Shown one piece after another: positions 33,201 to 41,803 of a stretch of DNA of 64,000 bases. The notes beneath the pieces are model-generated. The model was not told the origin of the DNA. It did no database searches and was given only the letters and a program-made list of their open reading frames with translations. The translations under genes and the position numbers were made by a program. The stretch lies in NCBI RefSeq assembly GCF_001425325.1, contig NZ_LMEH01000001.1:2376162-2440161 (forward strand), in the 5' to 3' direction. This DNA is from Leifsonia sp. Root1293. Lineage in GTDB: Bacteria; Actinomycetota; Actinomycetes; Actinomycetales; Microbacteriaceae. Each line of letters opens with the position of its first letter. Position 1 is the stretch's first letter.

Positions 33201-34829
33201 TCGCGGGCCTCCGCCGCGATGGACGCCATGGCCAGTGGCGCAGCCGTCGACCCCGACCTCGGCGTGCTGAACGTGCGGCAGACCGGCCGCATCCTCACGC
33301 ACGGAGTGTTCGCCGTCATCCCCGTCGGGGCACCGGGCTGGTCGACCACCCGCCCGCGCGCTCTCGCAGAGCCGCGACTCGAGGCCTGGGCTGCCCGGCG
33401 TCTCGGCGATCCGGCCGGCATCACGGTGACGGATGCCGCGGGAGACAGGCACACGCTCGCCGAGGCCGGCTGGGCGGCCCTCGACCTGGTCTTCATCGAC
33501 GACGCGGCCTCGCTCGATCGCGAGCTGCGCGCCGCCATCCCCGCGATGGGCGACGCCCCGCTCGCCGACGAACTGGTACGCGCTGCTGCCCTCGCCGGCA
33601 GCCTGCGTTCGCTGGCGGCCGGTGGCACCCCGCTCGGCCCGGACGCGCTCGTGCGAACCGGCGTCTCCCCCGAGCGCCGGTTCGACACCGACGAGCTCCT
33701 CGCCCGCTGCGACGCCGTGCTCGACGCCCTGGCGGATGTGCTCGCATCGGGCCAGGCCGTGATCGCCGCCGTCGATTCCGACACCCTCGCTGTCGAGGAG
33801 GACGACGTGGCCGATGTCGTCGCCGCCGTCCGCGGCCTCGCCGCCTTCGGAGTGCCGCTGGTTCCGGATGCCGCCATCCCGTCGAACATGGCCTGGGCCG
33901 TCGGTGCCTGGCAGGCCGCATCCGCCCGCCTCGAACAGGCACGGGCAACTCTGGCCGCCCTGCGCGACCCGGCGCGCGACCCCGCTGCGACGGAGGGCGA
34001 GCTCATCGACGCCTGCCGTGCTGTGGCCGAGGGAATCCTCGGCGACGGCTTCCTGCTGCTGCCGCTGCTGGCGAAGCCGACGGGCACCGACGCGTTCTCG
34101 ACCGCCGTGACGAAGCCCGCGATGAAGAAGCAGCCGCCGCGGTCGCGGGTGAACGCCTTCGTGCGGGACCACGCGAGCGTGCAGGCCGGCGTCGGGCGCC
34201 TCGCCGAGGCACAGCTGCTCGGCAGCGCCCTCGGCCAGCCGATCCCCCTGCGCGTCGTGCAGCTCACCGAACGCGACGAGTCGACCGGCGACCCCGCCGT
34301 CGGCACCGATCGCTGGCTGGCCGGAGCCCTGCCGGACGACCTTCCGTGGCCTGCCGCATCCGCCAGTCACCTGATCGTCGAGATCGTCGGCGACGAGGAT
34401 GCCGTCGGCGGAGCCTTCGCCGGCCTCGCCATCGACGGCTGGGCCGAGACCCTGCCGTACCAACCCGATCCTCGAGCGTTCGATCCCGCGGCCCCCGACA
34501 ATCCCCTCAGGGCGGCTCGGGCGACCACCGGCCTCGCCGTGCATGCCAATCAGGCCTCGGCGCGGGCGCCGCAGGTAGTGCTCTCGGCGGTGTCGCCGGA
34601 CGGGAAGCGCTGGACGACGGACTCCGTGGTCGCGACGGTTCTCGAGGCGGTCGATCTGGCCAAGGCGCGACTGGTGACCTACGAGTACACACCGGGTGAC
34701 GCTGCGATCCTGCCGGCCATCTACGTGGCGAGTCCCTGGTTGCAGATCCGCAAGGGCCTCCAGTTCTCCGAACTGGCCAAGGCGAAGTGGTCCGGCGCCA
34801 CGATCCCGTTCCTCTCGGAGGTGAAGTGA
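30294..34829 (+). CDS. Giant conserved hypothetical protein, 1511 residues (gene 3 of operon)
   Basis: This is the largest gene in the window, with no signal peptide or membrane segment. The N-terminal 60 residues look like a short coiled coil (ELARVRESIATLTEKRRTL, LDGDLREIIGGLRERLD). They are followed by VPLVLLPVRIESKL, then LRIGAQPYGVLPVTDLDAW near residue 412. A C-terminal segment has SHLIVEIVGDED and ARATTGLAVHANQASARAPQ. I remember variants of these phrases from large conserved hypothetical proteins but know of no function. A long Ala-rich helical middle part separates the N- and C-terminal blocks. It begins three bases after gene 2 and overlaps gene 4 by one base (TGATG), so production at fixed ratios is likely. 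Confidence 0.65.
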   Translation: MPVETPAELARVRESIATLTEKRRTLIRKPAERGLRGDILKLDGDLREIIGGLRERLDPCDASPEVPLVLLPVRIESKLAPGTSTLRVRISPDEAHIDSLLRSVTDAEVAAGQAYWRAVWVDASDSAAWPELIEAVGARRAGWVAEVTTPTNLATRGQGDPSFPTTPEEVAHGTVARCLPDQFVVRVFPNGAAPITVTGSPVAPDVPLSPIAFGDDELSEVSGLNVPVGSEWTVDFPAAVQAGLGVEVPLPAGTTLIDRIVVVGTRNSVSEEANAADFVELLTSHRFSDGVSLLAAGTATNNADAERSPYRPGASAGAPALEPRTPTRDATRLAAALGLDAASVEHLLDPASPVSTQDEAEEAANTALWFATWEGVLERLDDPAIPAVTPGSIESARRLHRDHVRGAGPAPALRIGAQPYGVLPVTDLDAWSPWSGEITAQLVPLIRRTLARWASRSSVVPHVRPGDQLSDQDLLDMLGTSPVSTGVRARPAVDGAQVGPFAAATGADAARVQAEAQLRTAILSQFSVDAAKILKTPALHDESRTIGLPLVSDRDAEVVAEILAGTTPKVDSVLQALLDIAWDSAKRLRFRATPQEFVGPLLDFVELDPEIVRLVTSAASADAALDDTAPSHFFAAAEKVASVQHFEGQPAERVSIAAIEPIAEARTSLAQVALDLGDTAQAKWLGGSAITELLYAFGVSGEVRAAMIALAAAPLEERRIAVAHALDLASHRVDAWATGLATSRRATLAASAPVGMTIGAFGYVEQIRLGAGRRDPDGWIHAPSSSHAVAAGVLASAHRSNIGAKPGAQPFAIDLSSRRGVELRRVLEGVQAGQSIGALLGYQIERGLAGTSAARFQLSLRQIAPEATDQLGNDEAQEVAAARVAGGDVVDGAELLRLFPVDSLGGANPPLRARLSRKPDNAFIETWDAVSDAEWNLVVAAMRGAAATLDAVSDALLSESVLQYSSGNPSRASAAMDAMASGAAVDPDLGVLNVRQTGRILTHGVFAVIPVGAPGWSTTRPRALAEPRLEAWAARRLGDPAGITVTDAAGDRHTLAEAGWAALDLVFIDDAASLDRELRAAIPAMGDAPLADELVRAAALAGSLRSLAAGGTPLGPDALVRTGVSPERRFDTDELLARCDAVLDALADVLASGQAVIAAVDSDTLAVEEDDVADVVAAVRGLAAFGVPLVPDAAIPSNMAWAVGAWQAASARLEQARATLAALRDPARDPAATEGELIDACRAVAEGILGDGFLLLPLLAKPTGTDAFSTAVTKPAMKKQPPRSRVNAFVRDHASVQAGVGRLAEAQLLGSALGQPIPLRVVQLTERDESTGDPAVGTDRWLAGALPDDLPWPAASASHLIVEIVGDEDAVGGAFAGLAIDGWAETLPYQPDPRAFDPAAPDNPLRAARATTGLAVHANQASARAPQVVLSAVSPDGKRWTTDSVVATVLEAVDLAKARLVTYEYTPGDAAILPAIYVASPWLQIRKGLQFSELAKAKWSGATIPFLSEVK

Positions 34830-36610
34830 TGGCCGTCAACATCCCCATCGACATGATGGTGAACGCCGTGACAGACCAGAACCTGGCCTCGATCGTGAAG
34901 CTGCTGCAGGTGGCCGATTCTCCGGCCATGGTGCGGCTCGAGCCCGACTCGATCACCGGTGATCCGGCTCCGGGCTCCGAGGCGCGGATCGGCGACGCCG
35001 CGTGGCTGCTCGGCCGGCAGTGGCAGTTCGGCGAGCTCACCGGCGAGGACGCCGGCTCGGTGGTGTCGGTGCACGTGTCGTCGAGCGCTCTGCCGATCAC
35101 GGCGTGGGCGCCGCTCGCGGGTGCGGCGGCATCCTCATCCGATCTCGCCGGGGTCGACTGGCACCCCTGGCGCACCGGGGCGCTCCTCGAAGAGCTCGTC
35201 CAGGACGTTCCGGAACTGGCGTTCGGCGACGGGTTGCGCCAGCGGGCCGAGGCCGGCGCCCAACTCGTCGACCTGCTGACCGATGCCGGCGAGAAGACTC
35301 TCGCGCGCTCACTGGTCGGGCGGCATCCGCTCACCCTCGACGACGACCCCAACGACCCCCTAGGACTGAACGACCCTCAGGCGGCACGCCTGTTCACGGT
35401 GCTCGGGGGAGCCGTGCCGGACGGAGGCTCGCTCGCGGCCGAGGTGCGCGCCGGCGACCCGGCGTGGATCGGGGAGGCGACGGATGCCGCAGCCACCCGC
35501 ACCGTGATCGCCGATTGGCTGGAGTGGCTGGGCGGTGCACCCGATTCGGGCGGAGCCTGGTCCACCGAACGGCTGGAGTACAGCTTCGCGCTGCGCTTCG
35601 GCGACGAGCACAACGCCGTGTTCGCCCGCGGCACCCAGTTCGGGTCGGCGTCGGTGCGCTGGAGCGACCTCGAGTGGGTCGAGGGCGCGAGCGGTTCCCT
35701 CCCCGATGGATCGGCAGACGGGACCCCGGTGACCAGCGAGGCCACCATGCTCGCCACCCCGCTGCGGTTCCCCGGGATGCCCGCCGACCGCTACTGGCAG
35801 CTCGAGGACGGCGCCGTCGACCTGGGCGCGATCGAGGCCCAGACCAACGACCTCGCCAGGCTGTGTCTCGCCGAGTTCGCCCTGTCGTCAGGCGACGACT
35901 GGCTCGCCGTGCCCGTCGACGGCCTGCTGGGCGCCGTCAACAGGGTCGGCGTCGTCACTCTCACCGATGACTTCGGCGATGCCGTCACGGTGTCGGAGCT
36001 CTCCGACCCCGCCTTCACGATGTTCGGCGTCGCGTCGGCCGGTGGGCGGATGCTGCCCGGAATCGTGCTGCCGCCCACCGCGGTCGGCACCCTCGTCGGG
36101 GAGGCCCTGGAGGACGTGCTGTTCCTCCGCGACGAGATGGCGAACATGGCGTGGGCCATCGAGAACTCGGTGCAGGGACGCAGCGGCGACCCGCGACGAC
36201 GTTCGAGCGAGCCGGCGCCAGAGCCCGACCCGTGGCCGACCGGCCTCACCCAGGAGGAGCGCGCCTACAGACTGCAGTCGCCGGTGCCCGCGCACTGGAT
36301 ACCGCTGGCTCCGGTCGCACTGAAGCCAGGCCAGGTGTCGCTGCGGAAGGCCGCCCTCCTGCGCGACGGCGCTCCCGTCGTTCCGAGCGGCGTCACCCTG
36401 AGGCCGACACCGCTGACCTTCCCCGGTGAGGAGCTGCCGCGCGAGGGCGTGCACCTGCGTGCCGTTCCGGTTCTGGCGCGACGGGCCGACGGAAGCTACG
36501 CGAAGTGGGCGGCCTACAGGGTGCGGACGGGACGCGGGGAGGCCTCCAGCAGGCTCGCCTGGGACTCCGCCCTGTCGTTCACCGACATGACGCATCCGCC
36601 GACGGCGTAG
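34829..36610 (+). CDS. Conserved hypothetical protein with WLLGRQWQFGE motif (gene 4 of operon)
   Basis: A 593-residue protein (ATG at 34829, sharing its A with the TGA of gene 3). The N-terminal block has ARIGDAAWLLGRQWQFGELTGEDAG. The C terminus has FPGEELPREGVHLRAVPVLARRADGSY and GRGEASSRLAWDS. I associate both with conserved hypotheticals of the same type as genes 2 and 3. The middle contains a WSTERLEYSFALRFGD and MPADRYWQLEDGAVDLGAIEA region. There is no signal peptide, membrane span or enzyme motif. It is the last gene of the operon; a family-B repeat follows. No function is assigned. Confidence 0.65.
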   Translation: MAVNIPIDMMVNAVTDQNLASIVKLLQVADSPAMVRLEPDSITGDPAPGSEARIGDAAWLLGRQWQFGELTGEDAGSVVSVHVSSSALPITAWAPLAGAAASSSDLAGVDWHPWRTGALLEELVQDVPELAFGDGLRQRAEAGAQLVDLLTDAGEKTLARSLVGRHPLTLDDDPNDPLGLNDPQAARLFTVLGGAVPDGGSLAAEVRAGDPAWIGEATDAAATRTVIADWLEWLGGAPDSGGAWSTERLEYSFALRFGDEHNAVFARGTQFGSASVRWSDLEWVEGASGSLPDGSADGTPVTSEATMLATPLRFPGMPADRYWQLEDGAVDLGAIEAQTNDLARLCLAEFALSSGDDWLAVPVDGLLGAVNRVGVVTLTDDFGDAVTVSELSDPAFTMFGVASAGGRMLPGIVLPPTAVGTLVGEALEDVLFLRDEMANMAWAIENSVQGRSGDPRRRSSEPAPEPDPWPTGLTQEERAYRLQSPVPAHWIPLAPVALKPGQVSLRKAALLRDGAPVVPSGVTLRPTPLTFPGEELPREGVHLRAVPVLARRADGSYAKWAAYRVRTGRGEASSRLAWDSALSFTDMTHPPTA

Positions 36611-36618
36611 GCATCCCC

Positions 36619-36656
36619 GCTCGCTGAGCCCCGGACGGAGTCCGCGGGCGAAGCGC
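36619..36656. repeat. Intergenic repeat, family B
   Basis: A 38-base element, GCTCGCTGAGCCCCGGACGG ... CGAAGCGC, differs at about two positions from 19681-19718. It occupies almost all of the 56-base gap between the convergent giant-protein operon and the DUF2207 gene, with internal dyads (CGGAC/GTCCG), and may terminate transcription from both sides. Confidence 0.75.
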
Positions 36657-36666
36657 GCATCGCTCG

Positions 36667-38472
36667 TCACACCCCTCCGCCGCCCCCTCCGCCGCTGCCG
36701 CCGCCCGACGAAGCGCCGCCGGTGGATCCGCCACTCGACGCCGAGTAGCTGGACGTGACGCTCGATGAGACCGAGCTGATGCTCGTCGCGAAGAGGGCCG
36801 CGTTGAACGGATGCGACCCGACGTACCAGCCGGGCTGCGCCCCGATCTCCTCGTAGTAGCGACCGAGTTCCGCCGTCCACTTCTTCTCGTGTCCGAGCAG
36901 CACCGCCCAGGGCAGCAGCCGCTCGGTGAGGTCGAGCATCTGCTCCCTGTCGTCCGTGGCGACGGGGGTGCGCTCGGCACCTTGGGGCGATTGTAGGTAG
37001 CGGATGCGGTCGGCCTCCGCCAGCCTGATGTACTCGTCGAGTCCCCTGAGGTGATCACGCGCCTCGACGCCCTTCGCGTCGAGCGGGTACTTCGCCACCG
37101 CGACGCAGGCTGCGATCATGGCCGCGACCGCGACCCCGAGGAACACTCCGGGCCAGAATCCGCCGTACACCGTGGCCAGCGAGATGGCCGAGAACAGGAC
37201 CGCGAGAACTCCGGCCACGATGGCCCCCAGGACCACGAGGGTGACAGGGCGCGTGGGGAACCGCCTGCGGTACCCATCGGTCACCGCATCCGCTCGCACC
37301 CTCTTGCCGGCAGCGGTGAGCCGCTTGAGCGCCTTCGAATCGGCCTTGCCGAGCGGCCGGCGCTCGCCGGGGGTGAGCTCGGCACCGAAGATGGCGTGCA
37401 GCACCTCGAGGTCCTCGGCACTCGGCTCAGGGTGGCGATAGGCCTCGCGCCCCGTCGCGCCGGTCTGGACGAACTCGAGCTCGTAGGAGTCCTTTCCCCT
37501 GCCGCGCGGGTCGGCCACCTCGACGATGCGCACCCGTCCGGCGACGGCGAGCGCGAGGATCTGGGCTGGCGGCACCGTCGTGCTCTTGCCGAGGATGACA
37601 CCGGCCAGGGCGACGCCGACCCCGCGTGGCGGCAGGTACTCCGCCACGATGGTCCCCCGCCCCGGGGCATCCCTCAGCCGGGTGGACCGCACCACGAACG
37701 CCCCGATCATCGCCAGCACGGCGAGCATGGTGAACACGAGCGCGAGAGTCGGCCACGGGGCCGCCGTGAAGCCGTCGTCACGGGGAGTGAACGTGCCGTT
37801 CTCGAAACCGATGGAGAAGGTCAGGTTCTCGTGCGGTCCGACATCGGACGCGGCGAATTCGTAGCCGTCGGCCGTCTCGGTGATCTCGGCCGGTCCGTTC
37901 TCGCCCTCGGCACCCGAGGCCGCATCGGCATTGCCCGTCCGGGCCTCGAGGAGCTCATCGCTCAGGTGCACCGTCGCGGTGACCTGCCCGAACGGCTGAG
38001 CCCAGTCGGTGCCGTTGGTGTCGCGGTAGAACTCCTGCGCGTCGGTGTCGGCGTAGTACCTGTCGAGGTACTTCTCGGTATAGGTGATCACGTAGGTCTG
38101 GCGGCCGTGCACGTACTCGTCGCCGGCGATGGTGAGGCTCACGACGCCGTCGTCGCTGTCCTCCTCGTAGGCGCGCTCCCGGCCGTCGCCGTCGGTCACC
38201 GACACGATGGTGAGCTCGGTCGGATGCCCGTCGTAGTCGGCGTTGAGGTTGCGGCGGATGCCGCGATTCTGGTCGGCATCCGGGAACAGCGCCACCAGTG
38301 TCTCCACGGTCGTCACGGTGGAGTGCCCGTCGGCGTCGCGGTCCAGCGAGTAGTCGCCGGAGAAGCTCTCGAAGGTGAAGTCGTCGACGTCGGCGAGCGC
38401 CGGGGCCGCCGGGAGGAGAGCGCCTCCGACGGCGATCGCAGCGGCGATGGTCAGTGCTATGAGTCGTCTCAC
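36667..38472 (-). CDS. DUF2207 membrane protein with Gly-rich C terminus
   Basis: A 601-residue predicted membrane protein; the GTG at 38472 starts a signal peptide (MRRLIALTIAAAIAVGGALLPAAPALA). Residues 30-260 are the extracellular DUF2207 domain (FTFESFSGDYSLDRDADG, TYVITYTEKYLDRYY). A membrane span follows near 265-290, then a cytoplasmic winged-helix-like part (LALAVAGRVRIVEV). Two further spans lie near 430-480, and there is a conserved WAVLLGHEKKWTAELG helix. The protein ends in a Ser/Gly-rich tail, as many DUF2207 proteins do. The function is unknown. Upstream of 38472 the frame stays open only as a shadow of the MFS gene. Confidence 0.88.
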   Translation of the reverse strand: MRRLIALTIAAAIAVGGALLPAAPALADVDDFTFESFSGDYSLDRDADGHSTVTTVETLVALFPDADQNRGIRRNLNADYDGHPTELTIVSVTDGDGRERAYEEDSDDGVVSLTIAGDEYVHGRQTYVITYTEKYLDRYYADTDAQEFYRDTNGTDWAQPFGQVTATVHLSDELLEARTGNADAASGAEGENGPAEITETADGYEFAASDVGPHENLTFSIGFENGTFTPRDDGFTAAPWPTLALVFTMLAVLAMIGAFVVRSTRLRDAPGRGTIVAEYLPPRGVGVALAGVILGKSTTVPPAQILALAVAGRVRIVEVADPRGRGKDSYELEFVQTGATGREAYRHPEPSAEDLEVLHAIFGAELTPGERRPLGKADSKALKRLTAAGKRVRADAVTDGYRRRFPTRPVTLVVLGAIVAGVLAVLFSAISLATVYGGFWPGVFLGVAVAAMIAACVAVAKYPLDAKGVEARDHLRGLDEYIRLAEADRIRYLQSPQGAERTPVATDDREQMLDLTERLLPWAVLLGHEKKWTAELGRYYEEIGAQPGWYVGSHPFNAALFATSISSVSSSVTSSYSASSGGSTGGASSGGGSGGGGGGGV

Positions 38473-38535
38473 GCGATTCAGCCTAGGTCGGACACGGCGT
38501 CGGATGCCCACCCGGGATCGGCCATACTCGGAACC

Positions 38536-39843
38536 ATGCCCACTTCGCCAGCGCCGAGCAGTGCTCAGCGCCCGCATCCGAACTGGCGGGTGCACCCGGC
38601 CTGGATCGTCGCCGGCGTGGCGTTCCTGGCCCTGGTCGGCGCGGCCGGGTTCCGAGCAGCGCCGAGCGTGCTCATGCTCCCCCTCGAGGCGGAGTTCGGG
38701 TGGTCGCGCACCCAGCTCTCGGTGGCCGTGACGGTGAACCTGCTGCTCTACGGGCTGATGGCGCCCTTCGCCGCCGCCCTCATGGCGCGCTTCGGCATGC
38801 GGATCGTCACCACCTGCGCACTGCTGCTCGTCGCGGCGGGCGCCGGGCTGAGCGTCTTCGCGACCGAGCCGTGGATGCTGGTGCTCACGTGGGGCTTCCT
38901 CATCGGCATCGGCACGGGATCGATGGCGCTGGTCTTCGCGGCGACCGTGGCCGACCAGTGGTTCGTCCGCAGCCGCGGACTCGTCGTGGGCATCCTCACT
39001 GCCGGAAGCGCGACGGGCCAGCTGGCGTTCCTGCCGTTCATCGCGATCCTCGTCGAGCAGCAGGGGTGGCGCCAGGCGACGCTGCTCGTCGCCTGCGGAG
39101 CGCTCGCCGTGGTGCCCCTGGTGCTGCTCTTCCTGCGCAACAATCCCGTCGACCTCGGCCTCACGCCGTTCGGTGCGCCCGACTCCTACGTCTACCAGCC
39201 GCCCGCGCGGGGCAATGCCGCCAAGCTCGCGCTGTCCACCCTCGCCAGGGCGAGCAGGGTGCGCACGTTCTGGGCGCTGGTCGCCGGATTCGCCATCTGC
39301 GGCGCCACCACCAACGGGCTGGTCGGCACCCACTTCATCCCGAGTGCGCACGATCACGGCATGGCCGAGACGACAGCCGCCGGTCTGCTCGCCGTCGTGG
39401 GCTTCTTCGACATCGTGGGCACCATCGCATCGGGCTGGCTGACGGATCGCGTGAACCCCCGCATCCTGCTCGCCGTCTACTACGCCGGCCGCGGCGTGGG
39501 CCTGCTCGTGCTGCCGTTCCTGCTCTCGGCCACCGTCGCCCCGCCCATCATCATCTTCGTCGTCATCTACGGGCTGGACTGGGTCGCGACGGTTCCTCCG
39601 ACAGTCGCCCTCTGTCGCGAGGTGTTCGGCAAGGACGGACCCATCGTCTTCGGCTGGGTGTTCGCGTCGCACCAGGTCGGAGCGGCCATTGCGGCCACCG
39701 CCGCCGCGACGGTGCGCGACACCACGGGCGAGTACACCCTGGCCTGGTTCGGCGCGGCCGGGCTGTGCATCGTGGCTGCCGTCGTGAGCATCTCGATCTC
39801 GCGGCGCCCGCGAGCCCTGGATGCGGCATCCGTCGCGGCCTGA
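38536..39843 (+). CDS. MFS transporter
   Basis: This 435-residue major facilitator has 12 predicted membrane segments. Typical elements are VLMLPLEAEFGWSRTQLSVAV near the first spans and the A-like loop between spans 2 and 3 (ALMARFGMRIV). FLIGIGTGSMALVFAATVADQWFVRSRGLVVGI covers spans 4-5, and ASGWLTDRVNPRILL is the second loop motif. It most resembles the monocarboxylate/oxalate-formate antiporter branch, but the substrate is not determined. It is divergent from the DUF2207 gene with only 63 bases between starts. Confidence 0.85.
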   Translation: MPTSPAPSSAQRPHPNWRVHPAWIVAGVAFLALVGAAGFRAAPSVLMLPLEAEFGWSRTQLSVAVTVNLLLYGLMAPFAAALMARFGMRIVTTCALLLVAAGAGLSVFATEPWMLVLTWGFLIGIGTGSMALVFAATVADQWFVRSRGLVVGILTAGSATGQLAFLPFIAILVEQQGWRQATLLVACGALAVVPLVLLFLRNNPVDLGLTPFGAPDSYVYQPPARGNAAKLALSTLARASRVRTFWALVAGFAICGATTNGLVGTHFIPSAHDHGMAETTAAGLLAVVGFFDIVGTIASGWLTDRVNPRILLAVYYAGRGVGLLVLPFLLSATVAPPIIIFVVIYGLDWVATVPPTVALCREVFGKDGPIVFGWVFASHQVGAAIAATAAATVRDTTGEYTLAWFGAAGLCIVAAVVSISISRRPRALDAASVAA

Positions 39844-40069
39844 TCGATGCGGGAGAAGTCGAGGATCGATCGCTTGACGCCGTCGCGCGCGCGTGCAATT
39901 CTGAAAGGCTGATTCGGGCGCACCTGCTGCGTGCGCCGGCCGCACACGAGACACCGACCACAGCCAACGTCGCCACCCGTGTCGGTGGGTGGGTGCAGAC
40001 TGCGTCTGCAACCCGCGTGACACCCATCACCCCAGATGTCCCTCCATTCCACCACCATTCGGAGATCTG

Positions 40070-41803
40070 ATGCTCGGAAAGCTCCTCGTCCGCTACCTGA
40101 AGCCGTATCGCTGGGCGCTGCTCGGCGTGCTGGTCTTCCAGTTCATCGCGGCTCTCGCCTCGCTGTACCTGCCCACCCTCAACGCCCAGATCATCGACGA
40201 GGGCGTCGCCACCGGCGACACCGGCTACATCTGGTCGACGGGCGTGATGATGCTCGGCATCTCGCTCGGCCAGATCATCGCCTCGATCATCGCCACCTAC
40301 TTCGCCGCCCGCGCCGCGATGCAGATGGGCCGCGACATCCGCAACAACATCTTCGAGAGGGTGAGCGGCTTCTCGGAACGAGAGGTCTCGCAGTTCGGCG
40401 CCGGGTCGCTCATCACCCGCAACACGAACGACGTCCAGCAGGTGCAGATGCTCGCGATGATGGGCGCCACCATGCTCGTCTCGGCTCCGCTGCTGGCCAT
40501 CGGCGGCGTGATCATGGCCATCCGCCAGGACATCGGCCTCACCTGGATCATCGCGATCGCGGTTCCGGCCCTGCTGATCGTGGCCGGTCTCATCATCAGC
40601 CGCATGGTGCCGCTGTTCCGCACCTACCAGAAGCGCCTCGACGCTGTGAACCGCATCATGCGCGAGCAGCTCACGGGCATCAGGGTCGTGCGCGCGTTCG
40701 TGCGTGAGCCCATCGAGGAGGAGCGCTTCGCCGGCGCGAACCACGACATCATGGTCGTCGGCCGCAAGGTCGGCTCGCTCTTCGTGGTGCTGTTCCCGCT
40801 GGCCATGCTGGTGCTCAACGTCACCGTCGTCGCCGTGATCTGGTTCGGCGCCATCAGGGTCGACAACGGCGAGATCCAGATCGGCACCCTGTTCGCGTTC
40901 ATGCAGTACATCATGCAGATCCTCATGGGCGTGCTCATGGCGAGCTTCATGACCATCATGATTCCGCGCGCCGCCGTGTCGGCAGACCGCATCGGAGAGG
41001 TGCTCGACAGCACCAGCACGCTGATCCGTCCGACCGAGCCGGCGACGGCCTTCCCCGAGCCCGGTGCTGTGTCGTTCGAGAACGCGGGCTTCACCTATCC
41101 CGGCGCCGAGCAGCCGGTGCTCTCCGGCATCACCTTCAGGGCGGAGCCTGGCGAGACCGTCGCCGTCGTCGGATCGACCGGGGCCGGCAAGACCACCCTC
41201 GTCTCCCTGATCCCCAGGCTCTTCGACGTGACGGCCGGTTCGGTCTCCGTCGGCGGCGTCGACGTGCGCCAGGCCGACCTCGACCTGCTCTGGAACGGCA
41301 TCGGGCTCGTGCCGCAGCGTCCATTCCTGTTCACCGGGACGATCGCGTCGAACCTCCGCTTCGGGCGGGAGGAGGCGACGGACGACGAGCTGTGGCGGGC
41401 ACTCCAGATCGCCCAGGGCGCCGACTTCGTCTCCGAGATGGACGGCCAGCTCGAGGCCCGCATCTCCCAGGGCGGCACCAACGTCTCCGGCGGCCAGCGC
41501 CAGCGCCTCGCCATCGCGAGGGCCATCGTGCACCAGCCCGACGTGCTCGTCTTCGACGACTCGTTCTCGGCGCTCGACCTCACCACTGACGCCCGACTAC
41601 GACAAGCCCTCTGGAGGGAGCTGCCCCAGGTGACGAAGATCGTGGTCGCCCAGCGCATCTCGACCATCACCGATGCCGACCGCATCGTGGTCCTCGACGA
41701 CGGACGGATGGTGGGGGTCGGAACGCACGAGCAGTTGCTCGAGACGAGCCAGACCTACCGCGAGATCGTCGAATCGCAGCTCGGAGTGGAGGCAAGCGCA
41801 TGA
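40070..41803 (+). CDS. ABC exporter half-transporter, subunit with degenerate ATPase site
   Basis: A 577-residue fused membrane/ATPase subunit of a heterodimeric type IV exporter; the ATG at 40070 follows GGAG. Six membrane segments span residues 15-300. The ATP-binding domain has Walker A GSTGAGKTT near residue 368, a canonical signature VSGGQRQR, and Walker B VLVFDDSFSALD near 493. In the Walker B the catalytic Glu is replaced by Asp, as in the non-catalytic half of TM287/288-type exporters. Its stop overlaps the partner's start by four bases. Substrates may be drugs, lipids or peptides. The 226 bases upstream show no other gene. Confidence 0.9.
   Translation: MLGKLLVRYLKPYRWALLGVLVFQFIAALASLYLPTLNAQIIDEGVATGDTGYIWSTGVMMLGISLGQIIASIIATYFAARAAMQMGRDIRNNIFERVSGFSEREVSQFGAGSLITRNTNDVQQVQMLAMMGATMLVSAPLLAIGGVIMAIRQDIGLTWIIAIAVPALLIVAGLIISRMVPLFRTYQKRLDAVNRIMREQLTGIRVVRAFVREPIEEERFAGANHDIMVVGRKVGSLFVVLFPLAMLVLNVTVVAVIWFGAIRVDNGEIQIGTLFAFMQYIMQILMGVLMASFMTIMIPRAAVSADRIGEVLDSTSTLIRPTEPATAFPEPGAVSFENAGFTYPGAEQPVLSGITFRAEPGETVAVVGSTGAGKTTLVSLIPRLFDVTAGSVSVGGVDVRQADLDLLWNGIGLVPQRPFLFTGTIASNLRFGREEATDDELWRALQIAQGADFVSEMDGQLEARISQGGTNVSGGQRQRLAIARAIVHQPDVLVFDDSFSALDLTTDARLRQALWRELPQVTKIVVAQRISTITDADRIVVLDDGRMVGVGTHEQLLETSQTYREIVESQLGVEASA

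Noticed and set aside
23669-36610. Polyketide or nonribosomal peptide synthetase operon, suggested by gene size
   Set aside because: No acyl-carrier, ketosynthase, condensation or adenylation motifs are present in any of the four proteins.
23669-36610. Prophage or contractile-tail cluster
   Set aside because: No capsid, portal, terminase, integrase, sheath or tail-fibre motif is recognisable, and base composition matches the flanks.
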